This document shows positions 10,701-22,663 of a DNA stretch of 64,000 nt, piece after piece. The notes under the pieces were generated by a model. The model had not been told where the DNA came from. It saw only the letters and a program-made list of their open reading frames with translations, and made no database searches. How positions within the stretch are numbered: position 1 is the first letter of the stretch; every line of letters begins with the position of its first letter. The stretch is from Tetracentron sinense (taxonomy: Eukaryota > Streptophyta > Magnoliopsida > Trochodendrales > Trochodendraceae), in assembly GCA_015143295.1 (NCBI GenBank), contig CM026557.1:21237760-21301759 (forward strand), written 5' to 3'. Made by a program: the position numbers and the translations under genes.

Positions 10701-13700
10701 AGGTCCCTTTGGGTTGACCCTCAAAATTCCAAGTTGCTGCCACAAAACCCCATACTAAATTTCGCCATTTCAGGGTCGAGTTGGGTCGACCCTGAGGCTA
10801 AAAACGATTTTAAAACATTATTTTCAGCTCTCGGTCTCTTCACAAAAGTTGTAGCTCTTTTCGACGCGGTTGATTTGACATATTATAGAGGAAAATCTGA
10901 GCTACGGTTTGTGAGATATGCCTAAAACAAGCAAACTTAGTTTTTTGAAAAAATTTCAGATTTTAAAACTAGTTTTGCACTGTTTATCTCATCACCTAGG
11001 GTTTAAAACTTCGTTTTCAGATCTCGGTCCCTTCATGAAAGTTGTAGCTATTTTCGACACGGTCGATTTGACATATTATAGAGCAAAATCTAATCTACGG
11101 TTTGGGAGATATACGCAAAACAAGCAACCTTGGTTTTTTGAAAAAATTTCAGCATTGTTAACTTGTTTTGCACTACTTATCTCATCACCTAGAGTCCGTA
11201 TGATTAGACTAGGACACTTTTACCACCTAAGGCATCATGTTAGGATTATTCTAGGTCAAATCCCACCTATGGTCATATGGTATCTAGGTCACTTACCATC
11301 CTATGAAGGAAATGATCATCCGAGTGGATCAAGCGATTCTTCAACACGCTTCAATTTCACTTGTCATGGATGCTTGACGACAATGACACAAGAACCACTC
11401 CTAGACACCTAGACTCACTTGTTTTGACACCGGAATATGCCAATACAAAAACATGGACTTTACATGTACCTTGGAACTTTGTGAGATTTCCCTCAGTTTT
11501 TCTGTCTCAGATGGCAGAAGTTCCAATAATGACATTGTATTTATTTCTCAGCAGGCATTCTTCCTTGAGAGGGTATTTAACATGTCAATGGACTTCAGGG
11601 GTTGTGAGAGGTGTGTACCTCCTTCCTAATGAATATGAAAAGATCCCCTGGGATAAGTTTCTTAAGCACACCTAGGGTCATTGTTCTTCTAGTTTCATGG
11701 GAAATGAAGATAATTTAATACTGTGCTCTTATATTGCCAATTGATGTAGGATGGCAACATAAATTATTCTGGCTTTTTAAGGGATGAAATGCTGATAGCG
11801 AGAATATGAATTTTAAACTAAGTAGAAGGAGAAGAGAGAGGAGGATATGAAGTAGGTCACAGTACCTCCATGGAGATCATAGGGCTAAGAGTCTCACAAA
11901 ACCAGGCTTCCAAAATATGAAGTCACACCACCTAATGCAAGAATACACAAGTTACAGATGACTTCTTTATTTAATCTTCAAAACTGGAATGGCTTACCAT
12001 AGTCTCCCCTTTTATAGACCCATAGGAATTTCCCTCAGAATTACTAAGACTTCGAAAATCTAAGTGACGCTCAAGTTCCATAGACAACCAAAAAAGGACT
12101 CACTTAGGAAATCTAAAGGCTCACATATGACTAACAACTTCCTAAGACTCAATTAGTGACCATAGTTACAATAAAAGACTCATAGTCTTCCTAGAAGGCT
12201 CATTTGAGGACTTTGACTTTGCAATAAATCTTAGGAAGATTCTGTAGCTTCTTTTGACTTGGGTGTCTATTCGCCCTGATTCGAAAGAGTTGGCGTTGTT
12301 CCTTGCTGCCTTGTAGTTATGCTTTTAAGATGTGTGTTTCTGTTTTATCTCATTTTTCTAGACTGCTGCCCCTCCTTTGCTATCTTCTTGTTTAAGGGTT
12401 CATCGGCTTGTGAACCTAAACCTTTGCTTGACTATTCGGACAAGTCTGTACCTTATTTCTGTTTCACAATTATATCATCTTCTTACCAATCAAAAAAATA
12501 AAAAATAAGAAAAATTTAGGACCTATTCCATGGCTCTCATGGGTAGTCATGGGCTTTCTTGGGCCTACGGCTATGGCTATAAATCTTGAGGCCCATGGGC
12601 CTGCCTTCATCACCATCTTCCTTAATTTTTGATTATCTTCTTAATCTAGCCATAGCACACGACACTAAAAAGGACAATTATGTGGTTGGTGAATCCATGG
12701 AGGCATTTAACTTTGTTACTCTTAGTCTTAGTGAAGGCACTTCGATCACGTAGGACATCTATATGTGCCTGATTTTATGTCATAAAGTAATTTGATACTT
12801 CGAAATTAAAATCTGTTTCTTGTATGACAAAGAACTCTTTGCTTAGCTTTAGGAATGCAATATATATGACAACAACTGGAGATCTAGAATCACATAAATT
12901 AACTGATCCTAGTTACTATTAGAAGGGCCTACATGATGCATCTTTCAGCCACATCTGATTAACAACTAATAAACAAGTCTAATTAAATCTTGTGTTAGCC
13001 ATTTCTTTATCCTTTATTTGCTTGCAAATCATAGAGGTGAGACTTCAGTCAGAGTGGTGTGGCTGTAACCAGATCTCGAGCTCTATTTTACTTGATAAAT
13101 ACTCCACTCTTTAGAGTCTAAATGTTGTCAACTTCGCGATCATTTCATTCATTGTTCATGAATTACGCCAATCAGACACCATTCACTATTTCTTAAGCCT
13201 TGGTTGTAATTGACTCATGCCATATTTGCATAAAGTCATGATACTTTCTGATGCATTTCATCTTATAATATGCATGTATAAATTCATTTGAGATTTTCTT
13301 TGGGGAATTTCTAGTGTGTACTTCACAGTTTGTGGTGATGTTCACTGGTGGTGACTGCTCGAGGAGAACAAAACGCTCGTGCAATGCTTATGTCTCCCAA
13401 TCAACTAGAGGTTTGCGGTCTTTACTGAGAGAGCATGTAAGATATCTTGCCATCATCTTGCTAAGTGCTTGTACATGGATTTAAAATTATGATCATAAGT
13501 CATATTATGTTCAATTTTCTTTATGCTTGGAAGTTTGTTTTGGGTATGCTGTTTCTACTACATAGGTAATGCATTTTGCCTATTAACTTAAAATCTAGTA
13601 ACCATTTCATAGTCTTAAAGTCTAATTTTACTTTTTTGCGTGTTTAAGGATACAAGCAGGTTTACTAGGGTATAATTTCAAGGATTAATTGTAGGGTTAA

Positions 13701-16700
13701 CAAAAGAGGGTACTAGGGTTTCAAGAAATTTTATGGTGTCTACATGCTAGAAGTTGTTAGCACATTTTTCAAGCTGATTTTATGAAGGTATTGAGTTCCA
13801 CGGTGATCGTGATTTTGATGAAACCATCAATAACACTTTCATACCACTCATTAAAAAGAAAGAGGGTGCTGAGGAGTTGAAAGACTTCCCCTGATAAGTC
13901 TTGTGAGAAGTGTCTATAATGCTATAGGTTAAGATGTAAAATATCCTGCCATCATCTTTTATGTTTCTTGCTAAGTACTTGTATTATACAACTATGATTG
14001 TATTATGTTCAATTCTCTTGATGCTTGGAAGTTTGTTTCGGGTATGCTGTTTCTACTACATAGATAATGCGTTTTGCCTATTAGTCAGGGTAATTAACTA
14101 GGCATTCCTAGGAAAATGACTTTGGAGATATGGAGTAAAAAGAGAGTCTATGGAGGAAGGCTATCTAGACTCTGGAGATATGGAGTGAAGAGAGAGTCTT
14201 TGGAGGAAGGTTATCATTTGGAAGTTAGGAGTGGGCATTGGTTGGGCCCTTTGGGATCCCAAGGCTTTGGATGTTTCTATTGGAGTAAGTTTGAACACAG
14301 ATATGAAGTCATAGTTTGGGAACTATTCGGCTAGGGAATGTTTTTGGAAAAAATGGGTAAAATTCAGAAATTTCATAAAAATTAGGAAAATGTTAGGAAA
14401 GAGAAGGAAAAAAAATCACCAATTATGAAAATATTAGATCTGTATTTGCGTTTAATTCGCAAAATCCACGAATTTTTTAAAAAGTTAAAATTTTCATGAA
14501 TTCGGGAATACTTCATTAATAATTTGTTAATGAAAAAGTCCCGATTATTGGAAAATTTTTGTAAACCTTTGTTACTCTATGTTTTTGGAACTGAATTTTA
14601 AATGTAATATAGGAGTTCTCGGAGCAAATAGGATTCAAGGTGGATAATGGCATAGTTACCAAGTGCGGGTACCGGGGTACAAGTATAATACAACAATGAT
14701 ATGTTTAGGAAGTACGGGTGTTATACGCATGATTCAAAATATCGGTATCGGGTGCCGTATTAGTAAGTCCAAAAGAGGATACATATCGGCATATCGGACT
14801 GTATTGAATGAATATGGAAGAAGAAATTAGGATACACTAAGAAATGTTTGGATACGAAAGAAAAAACTTAGATACCTTGCATAAAACTTCTTTTAATGTA
14901 AATATAATTAAAAAACAAACTAAATGAAAGCCACCAACTATGTTTATAATCATACATATGAGAGTTAAGAATTTTATAAGTTAAAAAAGGTGTGCATGCT
15001 GATAAAAAGGTCTGAAAATACAAAGCATAGTCACTTAGCTAAGTATAAAAAACAATCTAGATATTAAAACCTTACATTCAATGAGTTAAATAAGAATGTA
15101 ATGTTACAACCATAAATTTTAAGCTTAAGTTTTTTTTATGCTGAACTGTCACATTGTTAGTTGACTTTTTGACCATGTAGATGAAAATATTTTTAAGACC
15201 AAAATATGACTTCTTTTGTTAGACTTTTGAGTTTTGGTAATTTTTGATATGATAAAATGTGTGAAATTTTAATATTTGAGAAATACCTTATCATTTGAAA
15301 GTTGATATTTGACCCAATCCCTAAAAGGTGCTAAAAAACTGATTTTGTTCTTGAATTGAAAAGTTGATTTTTATTTTATTTTTTAATAAAAATTTGGATT
15401 CAGGATAATTTTGCTGAATTCCAATGAGGGTACAACCTTATTTATATATTATTATCTTAAGTTTTTGAAAGTAAAATTTATTTAAAATTATTTACTTAAA
15501 TAATATTGTGTAATTAAGTTGTGCGCATTTGTGCTGTAGATCCTAGTATCAATGGAAGGAGAAAAAAATTAAATGAAAATTTTTCCGTATCAGGCCTATT
15601 TTCGGCGTATCGGTCCCTTATTGGCCCGATACTCCGATATGGAGGGAGTTTTTTTTTTCCCCAACGTACCAATATGTCGGGTAGCTCCAAATAGGATACA
15701 TATCGGTTGATACGTATCGATATTTTAAAGCATGGTTATACGACAAATACACAACAAAAGTATGGAAAAATTAATAATTATAAATAAGTAAAAAATCAAG
15801 ACATTAACTAATAACAATCATTTAATACGGAATATGCGTTTAACACGTTAAAAGTATGAAAAAATACGCGTATTGTATACGTTTAATACGTAATTCGTGT
15901 ATTAAATGAGTATTATATAACAGTACGTGTATAATACGGAACACAACAAAGTATGCCATATAAAACGGTGACCTTACCTAAAAGTATTATATGGATACTG
16001 TACGAGTGTTTGGTAACTATGGATAAAGGAGATGAAGATTCCGGGACATTGTTTGGTGTGGTGGAGATTCCCCTTCAGAGGTTTTCAAAAGCATGTATGC
16101 GTTGGCTTCTAACAAAATTAGCCGTGTAGAAAAGTGCTGAAATGCTATGAAAGGCTTGCAAGTAGAGTAGTTTGGAGTTAAATGCTATGAAAGGCTTGCA
16201 AGTAGAGTAGTTTGGAGTTTGGACAGGAGGTTAATGATAGATTGATACGGGAGCATAGCCAATTATTGGTTTGTTGAATTATTTGTTAGAGATTCACCAT
16301 AGTGAGATTGAGGAGGATTGTAGAATGTGGGTTAAAGACAATAAAGGCCGTTTTCAGCCAAGTCTTTCGATTTGGACTCTTCTTGATAATCATTTGGAAG
16401 AATGGTGAGATTTATTTCTTCCTTTAGATGGCAACTTTGGATAGAATCTTTATCATCGATCACCTTGAAGACTAGAAGATTGAAGATGACCAATAGGTGC
16501 TATTTATGCATGGTAGCCGAGAAGACAGTTGATCACTTGCTCATTCATTGTAGTTACTCGTGGTGGTTATGTTCCTATCCATTTTTCATCCTAATTCGGC
16601 CCTTTTGGGCGGCTAGTTGATTGCTTGTCTAGTTGGATCATAGTGAACCTTGATCATGAAATATATCTGATTTGGAAAGTGGAACTGGGTGCATTATGTT

Positions 16701-18845
16701 GGAGCATCTGGAAGGAGAGAAACATACAAATATTTGAGGGCGATATTGCCTTAAGGAGAAACTCTTGATCAACATCATTAGCCTATTGTCTTTATTTGTA
16801 TAAGCGGAACGCACGTGCGATGCACATGAGTGTACCGTCCTACTGATTGTAAAATATTAAAATAAATTTTTATAGTGGAGTATTTTTATATGAACTCTCT
16901 TGGAACAAAACTGAATTCTAGTACATAATAAATTACAAAATAAATTTTAATTTGTTAACTAAACTGATTTTAGCAATTAATTATAAATACCTACGCACCT
17001 AAAGGGTTCCCATCACTGGATATCTAGAGATTTATCCGAGATTCATAAACTGTGGGGGTTTGTATAGCTCGCAGGATACCCATAGCCAAGTCACAACCAA
17101 CTGCCAGGGGCGTCTGTCTTACCATAAGAAAATCACCTGGTCTGAATCGAAGGAGGAAGGAAGCACCAATTAATCAAACCCATTAAAAAAACATTGAAGA
17201 AGAAGGAAGAATGCATTTTTTTTACCGGCCCAGTTGGATGTTGCTGCTTGAATTGTATAAATCTCTCTCTCTCTCTCTCTCTGCCCTTGAGATGAACGAC
17301 TCAAAGCGATTTCTATTGCTTTCATCTATGTTTCCGTCTATTTATATAGAACTTCGGTTACGTTGAAGTAAGACCGCATCTCTCTCCCGGCTTTGACTCC
17401 AAATAGAACGGAAACCACTGTCCACCTAGACGGTGCAAGCCTAAATTCTCTGCAAAGGGAAAAACAAAAACAAGCATAATGGAGGGGGTCAATAGATTTG
17501 AAGAAACACGATAGTTCTGAAACATAACAGAGAGAAATGACTGATTCTCTCATGATTGGGTTAAAGTGCAGTTTGAAATGGAACACACGTCCTTACAATC
17601 TCTCTCACCACCTCAACGATTTGGGGAAGTTTGTGTCGGTTTGCATTGAAACCGGTGGTGGAGGGTTAATTGTGCCACATGGCATTCTTAAGGTACAATT
17701 CATAGAATCAGTTGGTTACGTGTGAGAAGATATGGGGATAAGGGTGGATAAAACCTATATCATAACTTTATTCTTGGGCATACTTCCTTGGCAGTGCTAG
17801 ATATAGACATATGAAATGAGTGTACTTGATACTTCTCATGCATTTAGTTTTCTTTTCAGGACGTTTGGATTTAAAATAGTTTAAACTGTTAAGGCTGATG
17901 GATTTCTTTGCAGGCTTATGCTTTTGTTTTATTTATTGCAGTCACATTTCCGTATTTTGATATCTGATGTCTATTTTTTTTGTCAACTATTAAACCTAGG
18001 ACGTTTGTTTTTCCATGCCTCTTTGCCATTCTAAAGTAGAACATGCTACTGCAGAAGACCTTGTTGAGCTCTCAGAGATTGAGAAACATAACCTGGGCCA
18101 GGTCTCACTCTGTGCTTATCATTCTTTGACATTATCCATATTTGACTATGCTGAATTCTCATGCTCAGGCTTGAGGAATGGAAGAAGCCACCCTCCCTGC
18201 TTTTGCCATACACATGACACATCCAATGTTGGTTGAAACCCATCAATTTTGAGATTTTACTGATATCTCCTTGTCCAACAGTCGACTCAGTTGGGTATTC
18301 CTAACTGCTTGTTCTATTGTACTCTTCTGGGCAGCCAGATAAAATTTCCTGAAAGTGCTTCGGATTGGATGTTACGTCCATTTTATCTTGCCAATATTTG
18401 ACATGGAATATCTCCTTGGTGGGGGACTTATATTCATGCATGCCAACCCCCTTCTGGATGTATGTGATGTGTGTGGCAGAAGCAGGACCATCCTCCTGAG
18501 TCCTACCTAACTTGAGCATTTTTTTTTAGTTATTCATATTTTGTACATATCTAGGGCTCTGATCTGCCACGTTGTTGTTGGTTCTAGTGCATTTTTTTTA
18601 AAATGGATTTGGTGCCTTTTCTCTATTTAATGCAGACCCGTCGTCTGGGCTCCATTTCTGATGTGGACAACGGCCCACAATCTCTGCTGGCATTCAGTGG
18701 AAACGAAAATGTACATGGATTGTATGATTTTCTGTTAAATTATAGGTATATTCATTCATAACCGATAGGTCTAAAAATCAACTTTCAGAATGTCTTGTTA
18801 ATCAAGCTGTAATGGCTTCGATGAAGCTAAAATGGCCTAACATGA

Positions 18846-18888
<43 letters not shown>

Positions 18889-21040
18889 CTTGTCATTGGA
18901 TCTTAATTTCCTTTTCGATGGCTGTTATCAGGTCTTTCTTAAGATCTTTGGCCGGCATGGACGTTCCTCTCTTGTATTCGCCCTTACCATTCCAGAATGC
19001 TGCTCTTTGTGCTCCAGAGGTGGGTATAATTTGTGTAACATGTTTCTTAAACAGTAATTACAAGCTGTTCACTCCCCCCCTCCCCCCCAGGAAATGGAAT
19101 CTAGTCATTCCCCTATAACATCAATTATCACTTATGGTCATGATCACTGCTAATTAATTAGTCTTCATGAAGTCGATTAGGCATTTGAAATTATGTATTA
19201 ATTCAACTTGATCACTACAACAGCTAATTCAAGGGGACTAATACAATCTCTTAAACATGGAACTCTAAGGACCATTGATGTCTTTTAAACTGGTGAAAAG
19301 CTTGTCAAGTACTGAATGAGGTTTTGTGTCTCGGTAAAGGATTGTAACTCGTATCCTTAAACCTTGTATTTAATCATGAACATAGAATCAAGAAGGGCAA
19401 TATGTTACAAGACGTTCTTATGAATTTTGAAACACTTTCTTCTTTCTTTTTTTGTTTCATTTCTTTCCCTGTTTCTTTAAAGTTTAAATTAACCAATATA
19501 ATGTTGCAAGAACTAGTGTACTAGTAATCCATTTTAAACCTCTTGTTTTTCCTTTTACGAATATAACTGCTGGGTGAAGAGAACACTCATAACTCATTAT
19601 TATATCATTCTTGTTAACATAGAAGCCAGAAGGGCAATAATGTATTTCCTTTTACAATCTATGAATTTTCAGCACTTCTTTCTTCCCGTTAGTGCTTTCT
19701 TGTTCAATCTGACACTTCTACCATTAATTTAAGCAATTATTGGGGTCACTACAAAAATTTGCCCAGCAGATTATAAATTAGTTGTATGTTTTCCTTGCTA
19801 ATTTCAGTAACCCACCTTGAAGTTTCCAACTGTCTCTGTGTTTTATAGGTGAGATGCAAGGAGATGAAAAGAGCCGAATCTGTTGCTTTTCCTCTAAGAG
19901 GACCCCATATTGAAGATGGTGAATCCAATCAAGACTCACAAGCTGGTGTCTGCTATAGTATTGAAATTAAAGACACGTTTCTTCCACCGTGGATTATCTG
20001 TGGGGTATGTGCAGCCATGAGCTCTGAAGGGAGGAACTTTGAGGCAAGGTATGATAAATTCTCTTTCTCATCACGATTCAGCAGATTTGGAGGATCCACT
20101 TGGGCAACAGATGTTTGTTAATTTGTTTAGTTGCTGAATTTGTATTACATCTGCACAGCTCTAGAACACATTCTCTTCTCATATCTGCATTCCTTGTGAG
20201 AAGAATACAGAACTAGAATGGATTTTCTAAGTGATAACCATGCTGAATGGCCAATCCATTGACTAGCTGATTAACATCTAAGAAGGGAACTCCACACCTC
20301 AGATGGTTTAAGTTATTGAGTTGGTGCAACTTATGGGTTATGGTGCATCCGTGGTTTCTCTTATTTCAACATTCACATTATATTATTCTTTTCCAGAAGA
20401 AGATTATGCTATAAGCCTATAACTATAAATAGGGAAGCATCAATTTTCCTTGATCACTTCCACCCCTTTTATCCTGCAATTGTCGGCGTTTGAATTGTGT
20501 TGAAGAAGCACCCTGAAAGTGTAGAGTTTACTTCAGCACATATGGACTGAGGGGATTGCAGGATACCAATGCTGGAATCCGTAGATCAATTAAACAAAAT
20601 GACTCACTAGCTTCCAAATCTAGCCTTGATTCACTTATTAGGGTATTGCCGATCACATTTATTAAATATTGGTGATATACAATGCTGTATTGGATGTCAT
20701 GTAAGAGAGGAGAAATGCTGACGGACAATATTGTGCATTCATATTGGTGAGCCTCATGTGCTATTTTATTATATAGCTACTTCCATCTACAGTGGTTTAT
20801 GCATTGATTTTGGTGATTTGCAGCTTTACTACCGAACCCATTTCACTCGGTTTGAATGTTGCTCTTGAAACCAGTTGCCAGAAGTCTGATCCTCAAACAG
20901 ATACAGGCAAAGGCTTACCAGAAAGCAGTTATGCCTTTGGTGTTCCTGAAGCCGTAGTTTCTCCATGCTTGCTATCTGCCTCCTTAAGAGGCCTTAAGTA
21001 CTTCAATGGTTCTTATACAGCTTCCCTCTCGCGTGTATGA
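7728..21040 (+). CDS. DONSON: DONSON-like protein (downstream neighbour of Son), 3' eight exons; 5' end outside window
   Basis: Exons are 7728-7942, 8048-8143, 13315-13436, 18000-18101, 18636-18745, 18932-19019, 19849-20048 and 20824-21040. All have AG acceptors and GT donors, and phases agree at every junction, giving 382 residues and a TGA stop. The joined product contains SKALHSWVYPQSSLP, LAWEDSFRSLYYMLR, QFVVMFTGGD, AYVSQSTRGLRSLLREH, ELSEIEKHNLGQTRRL, LAFSGNENVHGLYDFLLNYR, DVPLLYSPLPFQNAAL and KDTFLPPWIICGVCAAM. These match what I recall of the plant DONSON C-terminal half (Arabidopsis At3g54750). In animals DONSON is a nuclear replisome factor that helps assemble the CMG helicase; the plant role is inferred. 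The N-terminal exons are not found in 1-7727 and should lie further left. Introns 2 and 3 are 5.2 and 4.6 kb and full of LINE and hAT debris. Confidence 0.88.
8144..9055 (+). other. DONSON intron 2, unremarkable first part
   Basis: The GT donor is at 8144. The sequence is T-rich, non-coding, with scattered short frames and no recognised domain. Confidence 0.5.
9069..9391 (-). mobile_element. Short 5'-truncated LINE insertion with perfect 13-bp TSD
   Basis: A 323-bp insert is flanked by the exact 13-bp repeat GAGGGTCCAATAT (9056-9068 and 9392-9404). The minus strand encodes the tail of a LINE ORF2 zinc-knuckle region (AIAWAIWKERNCLIFDNS, then a coil-like tail). The 3' end is a short T run followed by GATCGGTAAAT on the + strand, the usual end of plant LINEs. 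A GGGGGA run near the 5' junction (9377-9391) is part of the insert. It sits in DONSON intron 2. Confidence 0.85.
9405..9880. other. Intron sequence without recognised feature
   Basis: Non-coding DONSON intron 2. A short motif like ATTAATGCTCAGCAAG recurs in variant form near 8997-9013, 9401-9418 and 9641-9657, suggesting an old dispersed repeat. Nothing else is seen. Confidence 0.4.
9890..11410. repeat. Probable non-autonomous LTR-type or composite repeat
   Basis: The block starts with a conserved-looking stretch around 9940-10020 (ACACGTAAACCACAACACAA, then TTTTTACGTGGAAACCC). It continues through GGTCGACC-rich sequence (10640-10800) and two tandem units (10821-11206). Base composition is higher in GC than the flanking intron and changes sharply. 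Open frames (10149-10364, 10918-11412) match no domain I know. The style fits a non-autonomous LTR element, but no terminal repeats were found, so the class is a guess. Confidence 0.4.
10821..11206. repeat. Two tandem 193-bp units
   Basis: TTTTCAG opens both copies, at 10821 and 11014. Both then contain the blocks TTTGACATATTATAGAG, a CTACGGTTTG word, TTTTTTGAAAAAATTTCAG and CTCATCACCTAG in the same order. The copies differ by scattered substitutions, so the duplication is not recent. Confidence 0.75.
11411..13314. other. DONSON intron 2, last part; unassigned
   Basis: No gene is recognised. The open frame around 11430-11675 has no family I can name. About 11810-12270 has the look of an LTR or non-coding repeat but no boundary was found. 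The acceptor CTAG at 13311-13314 closes the intron. Confidence 0.4.
13429..14092. repeat. Duplicated intron segment flanking a LINE RT scrap
   Basis: 13429-13590 (the end of DONSON exon 3 plus the start of its intron) recurs in diverged form at 13927-14092. Shared blocks include GATGCTTGGAAGTTTGTTT-like and GGTATGCTGTTTCTACTACA sequence. Between them, about 13750-13925 encodes a LINE reverse-transcriptase scrap (DETINNTFIPLIKKKEGAEE). The copy does not contain the exon coding part. Confidence 0.65.
14651..16021. mobile_element. Non-autonomous hAT-like DNA transposon (hAT-3)
   Basis: A 1371-bp insertion has inverted ends CATAGTTACCAA (left) and TTGGTAACTATG (right). The flanking 8-mers GATAATGG (14643-14650) and GATAAAGG (16022-16029) differ at one base, as in an aged target duplication. 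Subterminal zones are rich in TATCGG/CCGATA (left and middle) and AATACG/CGTATT (right) words. No transposase frame is present. It interrupts a LINE fragment in DONSON intron 3. Confidence 0.85.
16140..16219. repeat. Exact 40-bp tandem duplication
   Basis: The 40-bp unit starting AAATGCTATGAAAGGCTTGC occurs at 16140 and 16180 with no differences seen. It lies in the LINE remnant, so it is a recent slip in dead DNA. Confidence 0.9.
16801..17999 (+). other. End of DONSON intron 3; (TC)n microsatellite at 17261-17282
   Basis: Non-coding intron. The only clear item is a TC dinucleotide run at 17261-17282. The acceptor CCTAG lies at 17995-17999. No coding domain is recognised on either strand. 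Confidence 0.5.
18847..18888. repeat. (TC)n(TA)n compound microsatellite in a DONSON intron
   Basis: A TC run is followed directly by a TA run, about 40 bp in all, between exons 5 and 6. Confidence 0.95.
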
Positions 21041-22388
21041 CTTAATGTTCTCATGGAGCACCTCTTGCAGAGATGTAATGAGCTGTTGTCTTCATTGAAG
21101 TGCAGTTTAATTTGCCTTCCTTTTTCCTTATTTATTCTTTTCTTTCTGTAACAGTTTTTTGAGTAATCTTTCATGAAATGTATTTCCAACTTGTAACTAT
21201 GCAAGTTGTGATCATAAGTGAAAGGACTAATACATTATAATATACTTAGGGTGTTTTTGGTTGCATTATAACTTGATCTGGATAGAGTTATTTGGTGTAA
21301 GTTTCTTCTCTCTATATGTGTGTGTGCACGCGTGTGTTTTCTGGTGCAATTAATAAGAATGCTTTATCACTTCAACTCATTGAAAATACATATAATGTTT
21401 GGTGTAAAAGTACTCTGCAAAAAATTCACTTTTGAAGGTGTTAAGCATAACTAAAGTTGGCGAAAACAGTGTAAGGGACATCGCTTGGTAATCAACATGT
21501 AGTTTAGTAGCTGCTTGTTATTTTAGAAAACATGGATTCTTTGAAGACTTACTTATGCTAAAGGTAGTTACAAATTTTGACATGGTTCATGTTAAGATCT
21601 TCAATAAGTGAAAAACTTGGAGAGATTGGGCTATAATCAGTAGAGATTTAAATTCTATTTAATTTAATCTTATTTGAGATTGAGATATATGGGTTTTACT
21701 TGGTCGATGTGTTCATTATGAAAAGCTCTTCAATTGCTCTGTAGTACAAGGAGTTTTGCAGTGGGGTATCAACTGCTGCCTGGTTTAGTGACAGGCATTG
21801 ATCTTGGTTGATCTGTTGAGGCGGTCTGCATACAGACCCAAGTAATCCTCCACTGGGCTTGGATCGAGAAGCTTACACCTTGTCTGGTTCTCAATAAGAT
21901 GGATCCGTTGATTTCTGAACTGAAACTGAGTCCAATGAACAGATGATTGTTCACCAGGTTAATGGAATTGTGAGTGGGTACTAGTCAGCTGTTTGTATTT
22001 TGGTTGCGCGGCTGCCTTGCAGAAGCCAAAGGTGATTGTGGAGAAGAAAATGCGCGGAGGGAGCAAATCTTGCAATCCATGTTCGTGCAGTTGTGCTTGC
22101 GCTGCTCTGGAACTCGATGGTGACATAGGGTGCAAGGGGTAGTTTGGGAATTAAAATAAACATTAAATCAAAGTTTTATTTTATGAGGGTAGATTGGAAA
22201 TTTCTGAAAAATGAGGCGTAGCCTGGCTCTCACATTATAATAGTAAAGATGAACAGTCACAGGTTAAATTTTTCTTTACATGAGATATATGGAGAACTAG
22301 GGGCTATAGGTTTTACTCCAGTGAGACTTGCTTAAGAGTCTACACTATAGGCTGCAGATTCGGTTATCTCTGACCCAAAATGTACATA
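21041..22388. other. DONSON 3' UTR and intergenic sequence
   Basis: The transcript should end shortly after the stop at 21040; the exact poly(A) site is not visible. A (GT)n-like stretch lies near 21317-21337. No coding region is recognised. Confidence 0.5.
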
Positions 22389-22391
22389 GCT

Positions 22392-22467
22392 CTCTCTGAC
22401 CCAAAATCTCGTGCCAAAAAGTGTAGAGGTTCGAGTCCTCTTCAAGGCATAATATTGAGAATGCTCC
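22392..22467 (+). pseudogene. trnL-CAA: Plastid-derived trnL-CAA 3' fragment (NUPT)
   Basis: The sequence resembles the 3' half of chloroplast tRNA-Leu(CAA). It has an anticodon-arm remnant with CCCAAAATCTCGTGC, a variable arm, a T arm GGTTCGAGTCC, and the acceptor 3' strand CTTCAAGGCA ending at 22449. The next bases, TAATATTGAGAATGCTC, look like the plastid spacer downstream of this gene. The 5' acceptor strand and D arm are missing, so it cannot fold as a tRNA. It is best read as a small plastid DNA insertion in the nuclear genome. Confidence 0.7.
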
Positions 22468-22663
22468 TATTAAATGAGGTGTAATGGAAGCGAGATTCTT
22501 GACAAATGAGCATCACACTTTGTACATAGTGTCTTTTCCACTATGGTCTGAACCTTCTATCAACAACTAGACCAATATGGCATCTTTGGGGGGGGCACAA
22601 CTATGAAATCCTGAAGGAACAGTTGCAGGAAAGGTCTCCATTGTTCACTGTGCGAAAAAACTT

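Larger units (their letters stand above)
14100..16800 (+). mobile_element. LINE ORF2 C-terminal fragment with a nested hAT
   Basis: Before the insertion, about 14110-14650 gives a LINE pre-zinc-knuckle region (LEVRSGHWLG, then VDNG). After hAT-3 it resumes at 16022 with the zinc-knuckle region (NRCYLCMVAEKTVDHLLIHC around 16490-16550) and ends in LCWSIWKERNIQIFEG (about 16695-16740). The frame is broken repeatedly. A second, more decayed AT-rich insert at about 14355-14600 may be another hAT remnant, flanked by GTTTTTGG on both sides. A 50-bp-spaced repeat of GGAGATATGGAGT lies at 14123 and 14173. Confidence 0.65.

Noticed and set aside
11361-11675. A 104-residue open frame as a gene
   Set aside because: No recognisable family, it sits in a repeat-rich DONSON intron, and no splice or domain evidence supports it.
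22392-22449. A functional nuclear tRNA-Leu gene
   Set aside because: Only the 3' half is present; the acceptor 5' strand and D arm are missing, so no cloverleaf can form.
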